DNA from: Veronia pacifica
GTDB lineage: Bacteria; Pseudomonadota; Gammaproteobacteria; Enterobacterales; Vibrionaceae
Assembly: GCF_001707825.1 (NCBI RefSeq)
Contig: NZ_LYBM01000002.1
Location: 124,001-188,000, forward strand
DNA: 64,000 nt
Direction: 5' to 3'
Both the position numbers and the translations under genes were made by a program. This document shows positions 46,250-53,702 of the stretch, piece after piece. The stretch's first letter is position 1, and each line of letters starts with the position of its first letter. The notes under the pieces are model-generated. The model was not told the DNA's origin, searched no databases, and was given only the letters and a program-made list of their open reading frames with translations.

Positions 46250-47458
46250 TTATCCCGGCCTTCCGTCTGCTCTCGGCGTTGTCAATATCCGAAAGTAACC
46301 GAGAATATAAAATACGAAGGCCAGTATCCAGAGTGTCCCTGAAATAGTCAGTGCCATGACTGAAGGCCAGACGCCTGATAGAAAACGGACGCCGGTGGCG
46401 ATAAAAATAATATAAAAAGCGATAACGGTCAGATTAGTGATCGTAAGTGCCCGACCGGAATGGCCTAGTGATACCCGTGAGATCATCGCCAAAATCATTC
46501 CAGAAATCACACCCAATGTCATGACGTGAAGCGCAGCAGAATGAGATATCCAGCCAAATCCATAACTGGCTACCATTGACAGTGCACCAAGGGGGATACA
46601 CCAATAGGCAAGATGTAATGACCAGACAAGAGGTACTCGGGCTGTCACCCAAGGTCGCCAGCGTAATGCCCTCAATCCATGGCAAACAGCCACTGCGAGC
46701 CAAAGCAGAGTCAATATTTCTGATAGTGCATTATGCTGGGGAGAAAAAGCGGCAAATAAGCTGACGCCAACGACTGCCAGCGTGGATAAAATAGCTAATT
46801 TATCCAAGAGAGGAGAAGGCAACACTTTGGTTGTATTGGTGCCGTTGGCGGTGAACATAGGGATCACTCTGCCACCTATCAGAGTAACAAGCATAACAAT
46901 GAGCAGCACCGCCGTATCTGTCATGGCTAATGCCAGCCGAAGATCACCGGTCTCGACAAAGTAATAACCCGCAATATCAAGTCCTGCCAGTGTAGAAAGA
47001 GCCGGGATAAAAACCAGATTTCGGTACTGTTTTATCTGAATAAGCGGACGGGCAAGGTGTACGATCACCATGATAAAAAATAATAACTCGGCTGCGGCAA
47101 TGATGATAAGGGGTAATGTAAAGTCAACCAGATTAAGCACTCTTGCTATCAGCCAAAGGGTGACTAAAGCTATCAGTGCGTTGCCATTCACACCCCTTTT
47201 TCCTGTCCAGTTTTGCACTGCAGTGAGTAAAAACCCACACACGATAGCCATTGCAAAGCCAAAAACCATTTCATGGCCGTGCCAGAAAATAGCAGGTGTC
47301 GTGAACGAAAAATGTGTTGCCTGATTGAGTAACGATAACCATAGGCTCAACGAAATGACGGCGAACAGAGCGCCAAACAGAAAAAAAGGACGAAAAGCCT
47401 GTCGCCAGATAGGCGTCATGCGAGATTCAGATTCGGGATCAAGTATGTTGTTCATCAA
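46250..47458 (-). CDS. nnrS: NnrS family haem/copper membrane protein
   Basis: 402 residues, about 12 membrane helices. F-R-P-F-F near residue 23, W-H-G-H-E-M-V-F-G near 58, G-G-R-V-I-P-M-F near 194 and the late H-S-A-A-L-H-V-M-T-L-G are family markers, the His residues being likely metal ligands. NnrS protects against nitric oxide stress in denitrifiers and Vibrio. A long palindromic operator lies 33 bp upstream. Confidence 0.93.
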   Translation of the reverse strand: MMNNILDPESESRMTPIWRQAFRPFFLFGALFAVISLSLWLSLLNQATHFSFTTPAIFWHGHEMVFGFAMAIVCGFLLTAVQNWTGKRGVNGNALIALVTLWLIARVLNLVDFTLPLIIIAAAELLFFIMVIVHLARPLIQIKQYRNLVFIPALSTLAGLDIAGYYFVETGDLRLALAMTDTAVLLIVMLVTLIGGRVIPMFTANGTNTTKVLPSPLLDKLAILSTLAVVGVSLFAAFSPQHNALSEILTLLWLAVAVCHGLRALRWRPWVTARVPLVWSLHLAYWCIPLGALSMVASYGFGWISHSAALHVMTLGVISGMILAMISRVSLGHSGRALTITNLTVIAFYIIFIATGVRFLSGVWPSVMALTISGTLWILAFVFYILGYFRILTTPRADGRPG

Positions 47459-47490
47459 TTTTTACTCCATACCATAGACTCTGTAAGTGC

Positions 47491-47519
47491 ATTAACATGT
47501 ATCATATATACATGTTAAT
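47491..47519. promoter_or_regulatory. Palindromic operator before nnrS (NsrR-like)
   Basis: ATTAACATGTAT-CATAT-ATACATGTTAAT: a perfect 12-5-12 inverted repeat, 33 bp ahead of the nnrS ATG. The core AACATGTAT...ATACATGTT resembles the NsrR consensus (A-A-n-ATGTATTT...AAATACAT-n-T-T). NsrR loses repression when NO attacks its Fe-S cluster. The protein that binds was not determined. Confidence 0.65.
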
Positions 47520-47870
47520 CGTTGCTTTCATCTCGTCACTTTTGAGGACTATCAGATTTTGATAGGAATTGTTGCTTTTTTAACGTTGGCTGAGGTGGAT
47601 TGAGAGTGCCGACGGAGCGGTTGTCCCCCCTTTGAAACGGTATTCTAATATCAAGCTGGATACACTATGACTTTTAATGGAAATGCTTGCGCTTTCCGAC
47701 TCTTATGGAAGAGAGACCTATCATTATTCTTTTCCGGATAAATGGAATTGCAGAGTTTTGTATTAGTTGCCCAAACTATACTAAACAATATGAAGCTGAT
47801 GGCGGTTTATCTGACGACGAAGTGTGAGGACAGATAATCTATATGGAACTGGGTAAGACTGGAGGTCTGT
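47520..47870. other. Region upstream of the HEPN gene
   Basis: About 350 bp. It contains a 40-codon open frame at 47705-47827 (M-E-E-R-P-I-I-I-L-F) with no good ribosome site, and a 12-codon frame at 47843-47881 that overlaps the HEPN start codon in another frame. Neither is confidently real; the second could couple translation of the HEPN gene. Confidence 0.35.
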
Positions 47871-49553
47871 TTGAAACATAGTGATATCAATCTGGATACT
47901 GAAATTGCCATTGATGTTCGTTTCCAGATGGATAACATTGAGCTGCATGGCACGCTGAGTGTCGCACTGAATGTTATGGCACGTGTTACCGTTTCTAGTT
48001 TAGATCTCGAAAAAGTCTGTAATCTAGAAGAGGGATATGCCATACCTTCACTGAAGTGTACCTCTGTTGATGGAGATTACACTCTGATTGACTGCAAATA
48101 CTTCTCAGGTGAAATCTATCCAGAATTTATAGTGAAAGGTCACTTTGACTTTGATTTTGATACGATTGTTCTGGGTATGTTTGGTTTATCCACCTGGTTT
48201 GAAAATAGCCGCCCCTACAGGCTGAGCAATGAAGGTCTGCATAAAGATTTTGGTTTCGAAAAGTTCTCCCATAAAGTGACATTTAAAGGAGTTGAGTATG
48301 AAATTGAAAATCAGCACTCCTGTACGATTAAAAATCAGGATGAAAAGAATTTTTTAGTGCTAGAAAGAGATTCTATTCAGATTAAATGTTTAGATAAAAA
48401 CTTGACCCTACAAGATGTCAAAAGCCTTTCCTGGAAAATGAAGGTATTCCTTTCCATTTTGTCTGCTTCTTCTTTGCCATTACAGAGTGTGCACCTGATA
48501 AATAAGGATACGGGCTACCAAACCTCCCTCTATTTTTTCGAATCTATTGTCTCCAAAACGCCGATTGAACGTTCTTTTCATTGTTTTTGTACTGGTGGGT
48601 ATTTATTCCGTGAAGGGTTGTGGGAAAAAGTCATGACCAATTACTTTGCCAAGGAGAGCTTTGAACAACTTTGGCCGAACCTTTACGGCATCTTTACTTT
48701 TGAGGGCTCGTGGCAGTTTGACTTTATGAGCCACGTTATTTTGTTGGATCGTTACTGTAGCTTGATTGCTGAAAATACGGGGTTCAGGTTGGCGAGTTGG
48801 GATACCAACGACTTGAAGGCGCAGTTAGATGAGGAAGTCGAAAAGTACGCTGAAGGTACCTACAGGGACAAACGTCAGTGTGTAAACAAAATCATTAAGC
48901 ATGTTAAGGCAGCAAAAAGAGAGCCTAACTTTTCACAAAAGTATGAGAATGCGATGAAGTATGTGTCGTCTGATGTTAAAAAGCTCATCGCCTTTAGTGA
49001 AGATGATTTTGATTTAATGAAGACAATCCGGGATCAGGTATCTCATGGCTCTCAGGTTAAAACCAAGGAACCTTCATCCATTCGTCATGAAATGATTCGG
49101 AAAGATCGCCTGCTGGTACTGCTTTTATACCTCGTGTTTGATGAGTTGGGTTTCACTCGTCAACAGTTTGCAAGTTGCTTATCGCGATGCAAACAACGAT
49201 TTGTCCATAATGCTCACCTTGATGATAAAGAAATTGAGAAGCTGACCAAAAACATTGAGGTGCTGCCGATATCACACGCTATCAATACGAAAATATACCC
49301 ATCATTTAGACGCAACATCGTCGTGATTTTTGATCCCGACAATCAGACTTACGCCATTGATCAAGAAGCCAGTGACCTGACTCAAACATCGTCTACCGTT
49401 TTCAATCGGAGGGGATCTGAGCATATCATCGAGTCAGTGAGAAAAAGTCTGTCTGAAAAGGGGTACAGTTCGTTTGATATTGTGCAACGCGCTTACTTAT
49501 CCTTTGATGGCAATGAACACTCTTTCACGAGTGTTATTAAAGTATCACGCTGA
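47871..49553 (+). CDS. HEPN-domain protein, ApeA-like candidate anti-phage effector
   Basis: 560 residues from a TTG with GGAGG five bases upstream; no in-frame ATG exists between the preceding stop (47835) and this codon. The N-terminal half (F-Q-M-D-N-I-E-L-H-G-T-L-S near residue 18) is beta-rich and recalls the ApeA N-terminal domain. The C-terminal helical half carries R387-D-Q-V-S-H392, the R-x4-H motif of HEPN ribonucleases. ApeA is a single-gene phage-defence HEPN protein that aborts infection by RNA cleavage. The family call is by pattern and not certain. Confidence 0.62.
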   Translation: MKHSDINLDTEIAIDVRFQMDNIELHGTLSVALNVMARVTVSSLDLEKVCNLEEGYAIPSLKCTSVDGDYTLIDCKYFSGEIYPEFIVKGHFDFDFDTIVLGMFGLSTWFENSRPYRLSNEGLHKDFGFEKFSHKVTFKGVEYEIENQHSCTIKNQDEKNFLVLERDSIQIKCLDKNLTLQDVKSLSWKMKVFLSILSASSLPLQSVHLINKDTGYQTSLYFFESIVSKTPIERSFHCFCTGGYLFREGLWEKVMTNYFAKESFEQLWPNLYGIFTFEGSWQFDFMSHVILLDRYCSLIAENTGFRLASWDTNDLKAQLDEEVEKYAEGTYRDKRQCVNKIIKHVKAAKREPNFSQKYENAMKYVSSDVKKLIAFSEDDFDLMKTIRDQVSHGSQVKTKEPSSIRHEMIRKDRLLVLLLYLVFDELGFTRQQFASCLSRCKQRFVHNAHLDDKEIEKLTKNIEVLPISHAINTKIYPSFRRNIVVIFDPDNQTYAIDQEASDLTQTSSTVFNRRGSEHIIESVRKSLSEKGYSSFDIVQRAYLSFDGNEHSFTSVIKVSR

Positions 49554-49734
49554 ATATCGATACGGCCTAATTTGAAACACTGCGCCATATTTTTGTAGTT
49601 GCTCGCATCGGGACTTTTTCAGGCGTTGACTTAGCCGCCAATTTGCAGGATGTTTATTTCGAGCAAAGAGGCTGTTATAAAAATAATACGGGGATAAGCC
49701 TCGGCATTATTTACCTGAAAAGCGCGAGAAAAGA

Positions 49735-49788
49735 ATGAATATATTTATTGCAGACTGCCAACATACCACCACCACGACAACCACCTAG
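49735..49788 (+). CDS. Threonine-rich leader peptide of the thrS paralogue
   Basis: 17 codons: M-N-I-F-I-A-D-C-Q-H-T-T-T-T-T-T-T then TAG. The seven consecutive Thr codons (49765-49785: ACC ACC ACC ACG ACA ACC ACC) use three different codons, so shortage of any charged tRNA-Thr isoacceptor should stall the ribosome. GAGAAAAG lies just upstream of the ATG. It overlaps the attenuator hairpin arms, the arrangement seen in amino-acid operon leaders such as thr, his and pheST. Confidence 0.9.
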   Translation: MNIFIADCQHTTTTTTT

Positions 49789-49850
49789 TTTGTCGTGTTG
49801 GCGTAGACTGCAATATTCAAAGGCTGACATGATATCGTGTCAGCCTTTTT
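49746..49850 (+). promoter_or_regulatory. Transcription attenuator for the thrS paralogue
   Basis: Terminator: AAAGGCTGACA (49819-49829) with TGTCAGCCTTT (49838-49848) and T-run. Antiterminator: TGTCGTGTTGGC (49791-49802) pairs over 12 bases with GCTGACATGATA (49823-49834), four of them G·U, destroying the terminator stem. Competing upstream hairpin: TATTGCAG, GCCAAC and ACGACAA (49746-49780) pair with CTGCAATA, GTTGGC and TTGTCGT (49790-49815). A ribosome stalled at the Thr codons covers the upstream arm and frees 49791-49802, giving read-through. Confidence 0.88.
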
Positions 49851-49910
49851 GGTCTAAGCCCATCTACCGCCCTCGATGTCATGCCAGCCCTCAACGACCA
49901 GAGGGAAGCA

Positions 49911-51086
49911 ATGATGAAAAATGCACACCGAAAATTAGGTATCGAACTATCACTTTTTGACATGAGTCCTCATGCTGCAGGCATGGTAGCTTGGTATCCG
50001 AAGGGGTATTACATCTTTAATCGAATTGAGGATTATATTAGGCAACAGCAGCAGGCGTTTGGCTATCAGGAAATCAAAAGCCCAGTGGTTGGTAAAGCCG
50101 AACTCTGGCAGTTATCCGGTCACTTTGATAAGTATCGTGAGGAGATGTTTTTCCTTGGTAACGATGCGGAAGCAATGGCACTGAAACCGATGAATTGCCC
50201 GTTTCATATCAGTGTGTTTGAGCAGCTTTGTCCATCCTACAAATCCCTTCCTCTGCGGCTAAGTGAGTTCGGTATGTGTCACCGCAATGAGCCTTCAGGG
50301 GCATTAAATGGCCTACTTCGCTTAAGGCAGTTCCATCAAGATGACGGTCACATTTTCTGTCGTGAGGATCAGATCCAGCAAGAACTCAGTGACTTTGTCG
50401 AGATGCTCTATCGTGTTTATCAAAAGTTTGGCTTTGCAGCATCAGACATTCGGGTCGATATTTCACTGCGGGGAAAAAATCGTGCTGGCAGCGATGAGAT
50501 ATGGGACAGAGCAGAGCGGATACTGCAAGAGGGACTTGCCATGCTTGATATTCCCTTTGATTTGTTGCCGGGAGAGGCGGCATTTTATGGGCCTAAAGTC
50601 GAGTTCGCACTCCGGGATGCGCCGGGTAGGGAATGGCAATGTGGCACTTTTCAGCTCGATTTTGTCCTTGCAGAGCGGCTTGATGTTGGCTTTATTAACG
50701 AACAGGGAGAGCGAGAACATCCAGTGATCCTTCACCGCGCCGTGCTGGGGTCTCTTGAGCGATTTATTGCTATTTTGCTTGAGCACTATCAAGGTAAGCT
50801 GCCTGTGTGGTGTAATCCTGACGCTATTTCTATCATTCCAGTTTCGTCACAGCATGAAAAGAGAGCGAACGAGGTTGCTGAAGCGTTGTCGGCGCTGAGC
50901 CTAGCCGTGTCAGTTGATACTTCTGAAAACTCTATGTCGTACCGAGTTCGTCATCATTTTAAGCGCAAAGGGAATTTGGCAATCATTATTGGCGACAAGG
51001 AATGTGAGAGTGGTTTACTGTCAGTCAGGGATAAAAAATCTCAGAGGCAAGTGAGCTTGGCAGATTTACTTGGCGAACTTGAGTAA
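49911..51086 (+). CDS. Threonyl-tRNA synthetase paralogue lacking TGS and editing domains
   Basis: 391 residues from ATG 49911 with GAGGGA upstream; a standard ThrRS has about 640. Only the class II catalytic core and anticodon-binding domain are present, starting at H-R-K-L-G-I-E-L-S-L-F. Zinc ligands are kept: Cys in P-M-N-C-P-F-H, His in D-D-G-H-I-F-C and His in I-L-H-R-A-V-L-G-S; motif 2 C-H-R-N-E-P-S-G is intact, so aminoacylation looks possible. The N2 editing domain that removes mischarged Ser is absent. Probably an inducible back-up or inhibitor-resistant ThrRS. Confidence 0.93.
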   Translation: MMKNAHRKLGIELSLFDMSPHAAGMVAWYPKGYYIFNRIEDYIRQQQQAFGYQEIKSPVVGKAELWQLSGHFDKYREEMFFLGNDAEAMALKPMNCPFHISVFEQLCPSYKSLPLRLSEFGMCHRNEPSGALNGLLRLRQFHQDDGHIFCREDQIQQELSDFVEMLYRVYQKFGFAASDIRVDISLRGKNRAGSDEIWDRAERILQEGLAMLDIPFDLLPGEAAFYGPKVEFALRDAPGREWQCGTFQLDFVLAERLDVGFINEQGEREHPVILHRAVLGSLERFIAILLEHYQGKLPVWCNPDAISIIPVSSQHEKRANEVAEALSALSLAVSVDTSENSMSYRVRHHFKRKGNLAIIIGDKECESGLLSVRDKKSQRQVSLADLLGELE

Positions 51087-51109
51087 TCTCCCGCGTTACG
51101 ACGTAATTG

Positions 51110-51140
51110 ACGGCAGGCTATATAACCTGCCGTTATTCTC
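51110..51140. terminator. Convergent terminator after the thrS paralogue
   Basis: ACGGCAGG (51110-51117) and CCTGCCGT (51126-51133) form a perfect eight-bp stem followed by TATTCTC. It may also serve the response-regulator gene on the other strand. Confidence 0.75.
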
Positions 51141-51143
51141 TTG

Positions 51144-51929
51144 CTACATGCCTTTGAACATGACTTGAGATGCTCGACTGACTGGCAGTTTCCGGCCATG
51201 GACAAAAGCAGTCATTTTCCCCGTAAAATCTTTGCTGACTCGTTCAAGTTCACGGACATTGATGATAGTTGAACGATGAATTTGCCAGAAATTGTCCGGA
51301 TCAAGCTGAGAAGTCAGCTCTTTGAGGGATGTACGGATAATATATTCTTCAAACAGATTTTCGCTTTTTGCGCAGTAGACTGAGACATATTTGTCTTCTG
51401 CTTTGAAATACGCCACGTCGTCGACCAAAACCAAATGAATATCGTCTCCTTTTGATGCTCTGATCCATTTCATATAGCTGGCAGCAGGAGTAACCTTTGC
51501 CTGAAGCTGCTCTATCAGGCTGGTGATGTCTGGCGCAGATTGTGGAGAGGGCGAGGCCAAACGATCCTGTACCTTCTGGCATGCGGTGAGCAGGCGGGTC
51601 TCATCAAGAGGTTTTAAGACATAATCGACCGCATTTTGCTCAAAGGCTTGCACGGCATAGTCGCTGTAGGCAGTCGTGAAAATAATGTGTGGTACCTTAT
51701 CCAGTCTGCTGACTTTCTGCGCCAATGTGATCCCATCCAGCCCTGGCATATTGATATCCAGAAATACCACATCGGGTTGATTAGCTGAGATAGCATCAAG
51801 TGCCTGCTGACCATTTTTGCATTTGGCCGCAATAGACAGTTCTGGCCATATTTCAGCGAGCATATTATCGAGATGTCTCAGCAATAGAGGCTCATCTTCT
51901 GCCAGCACGGCACTATGTATCTGGCTCAT
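51144..51929 (-). CDS. LytTR-type response regulator
   Basis: 261 residues. Receiver domain with phospho-acceptor Asp in V-V-F-L-D-I-N-M-P-G near residue 57 and Lys in Y-V-L-K-P-L near 108; a LytTR DNA-binding domain from about 150 (Y-F-K-A-E-D-K-Y-V-S-V, W-Q-I-H-R-S-T-I-I-N-V). Resembles BtsR/YpdB. It overlaps the kinase gene by 4 bp, so the two form a two-component pair; the target genes are not evident. Confidence 0.92.
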   Translation of the reverse strand: MSQIHSAVLAEDEPLLLRHLDNMLAEIWPELSIAAKCKNGQQALDAISANQPDVVFLDINMPGLDGITLAQKVSRLDKVPHIIFTTAYSDYAVQAFEQNAVDYVLKPLDETRLLTACQKVQDRLASPSPQSAPDITSLIEQLQAKVTPAASYMKWIRASKGDDIHLVLVDDVAYFKAEDKYVSVYCAKSENLFEEYIIRTSLKELTSQLDPDNFWQIHRSTIINVRELERVSKDFTGKMTAFVHGRKLPVSRASQVMFKGM

Positions 51930-52981
51930 TTATTGTCCTCTTCTATCAAACTATTCAGCGCTGATTTTGACACAGAAAGGCATGATACAACGCCTTGGGG
52001 AGTGTTTTCTGAGACGCGCAGCGATGCCTTTCCATCAAACAGTTTGTCGATTCTTGCTCGGATATTTTTTATTGCGATCCCGTTACCTTTTCCTGATGAT
52101 TCCCCACTCAGACCAATACCATTATCTGAAACGGAGAACGTATATTCCTCCTCACTCTGGCTAAAATTTATCTCGATATGACCTCTTTCTGTGTGAGGCT
52201 CAATGCCATGTACCACGGCATTTTCAACCAGCGGCTGAATGAGAAAAGGCGGTAGGTGTATACCTTGGATGTCAGGATCGACTCGAATATCGAAGGTCAT
52301 TGCCCCCCCGAGACGAATTTGTTGAATGGTTAAGTAGTTACTTATCAGGTCAGACTCACGATGTAATGGCACCAGCCTTTCTCTGGTTACCTCAAGAGAG
52401 CCTCTTAACAAAATAGTCAGGTGACGAAGCATGCTTTGCGCTTTCTCTGGCTCCATACCTATGAGTGCATCGATGTTTGCCAGCGTGTTGAACAGAAAGT
52501 GGGGTTCAATTTGGCTCTGTAGCTGCTGCAATTCACTGAGCACCAGTAATTTCTCTTGTTCAGCCTGCTTCCTGCGTGCCTCTTCTAATGCTTGCTTTGC
52601 CTGATGTTTTTGTTCCCTGTTATGCAGATAGTAGATACAAATCAGCGTAAAAGTGAGGCCAAGTAGAAAGGTGGGTTTGAGTGCTGACAGTGACGGGTCT
52701 TTATCAATCAGAATGACGTAACAGTTCAGGGTGCCAAGTGCCAATGCCAGAGGTACGACAACGAAGCCCCTAAATGTTTCAGACCAGTTTGGAAATAGCC
52801 AGTAGCTGAGCCATGACAGACCCAAGTTCGAATAACCGTAGCCAAAGCTGACAATCAAGTGCCCGATATACGAGGTGCCCCATATTGAATATGTGAAGAT
52901 AGAAATTACAAGGCAAAGACCACTGGTAATAAAGACACTGGCACTCCAGCGATTTGAGAGAATAGCGTTGGCGTTGAGCAT
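51926..52981 (-). CDS. Sensor histidine kinase of the LytS/YehU group
   Basis: 351 residues. Three or four N-terminal membrane helices (about residues 10-125), a coiled linker, then the His_kinase domain with phospho-acceptor His in Q-I-E-P-H-F-L-F-N-T-L-A-N and an ATPase domain with V-E-N-A-V-V-H-G and S-D-N-G-I-G-L. Partner of the overlapping LytTR regulator. No periplasmic sensor domain is obvious, so the signal may be sensed in the membrane. Confidence 0.92.
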   Translation of the reverse strand: MLNANAILSNRWSASVFITSGLCLVISIFTYSIWGTSYIGHLIVSFGYGYSNLGLSWLSYWLFPNWSETFRGFVVVPLALALGTLNCYVILIDKDPSLSALKPTFLLGLTFTLICIYYLHNREQKHQAKQALEEARRKQAEQEKLLVLSELQQLQSQIEPHFLFNTLANIDALIGMEPEKAQSMLRHLTILLRGSLEVTRERLVPLHRESDLISNYLTIQQIRLGGAMTFDIRVDPDIQGIHLPPFLIQPLVENAVVHGIEPHTERGHIEINFSQSEEEYTFSVSDNGIGLSGESSGKGNGIAIKNIRARIDKLFDGKASLRVSENTPQGVVSCLSVSKSALNSLIEEDNK

Positions 52982-53206
52982 TCGGTTGTCCTGAGCTTAA
53001 TTAACTTATAGTAATTCAAATAGCAGATTTTTCCGAAGTCCATTGAGTTGATAACGCTTGTTGTCGCTCGAAAAAACACTCCGTATTTGTTGGAATTAGA
53101 ATACAGTCAAGTGCGCTGAGATAACCTACTTTGCGATGTGTAGTGATTATTTTCTGTCAAAGGTCAAAAAGAGCGATGAATGGTTATATCGTTTTATTGA
53201 AAAATA

Positions 53207-53240
53207 AAAGGGGAGGCCGTTAGATGCCCCCCCTTTCTCT
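53207..53240 (-). terminator. Terminator after the small secreted protein gene
   Basis: AAAGGGGAGGC (53207-53217) pairs with GCCCCCCCTTT (53226-53236) with one mismatch. On the minus strand the stem is followed by TTATTTTTC. Confidence 0.7.
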
Positions 53241-53260
53241 ACTATTAATTACTCAACATG

Positions 53261-53689
53261 TTAATTGGGTATGTTGAGGTTAGCCTGAACTTCAATCTCT
53301 GCGTTTAATACTTCAGCCTGCTCTTCAAGCCAGGCTTTCTTAGATAACAGTTCAACGTTGGGCGGGTATTTCAGAAGCCAAAACCCCCCGCCAACACGCA
53401 TAATCGATGCATCTGGATCAGAAAACGAGAGAGTGTCGTGATCGGCTGTCTTAATAATCACTGAACCTGTTAACTTCCCCTCAAGTGCAAGTGGTTCGTT
53501 AATGACTAATTGACCCGCAAAGAAACCGGGCTGTTGTCTCGATTGAATATTGTTATTCGGCTCTGCAGAACCACTACTTTTTACTTTGTATGAAAAGCCT
53601 TTACTAACAACGACATCTTGAGATGCAAAGGCAGACATACTGAGCCCTGAGAGGCAGACAGCTGCGGCCAGTACTTTTAATTTATTCAT
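53261..53689 (-). CDS. Small secreted protein next to S8 protease
   Basis: 142 residues with a clear signal peptide (M-N-K-L-K then a hydrophobic run, cleavage after A-F-A near 23). The mature part is mostly beta-type and has no Cys. I do not recognise a family. It starts 13 bp after the end of the S8 protease gene, so both are probably expressed together; a role as partner or inhibitor is speculative. Confidence 0.6.
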   Translation of the reverse strand: MNKLKVLAAAVCLSGLSMSAFASQDVVVSKGFSYKVKSSGSAEPNNNIQSRQQPGFFAGQLVINEPLALEGKLTGSVIIKTADHDTLSFSDPDASIMRVGGGFWLLKYPPNVELLSKKAWLEEQAEVLNAEIEVQANLNIPN

Positions 53690-53702
53690 CTTTGTTACCC
53701 TA

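Noticed and set aside
47705-47827. 40-codon ORF upstream of the HEPN gene
   Set aside because: No Shine–Dalgarno and no family recognised; kept only as a note in the intergenic entry.
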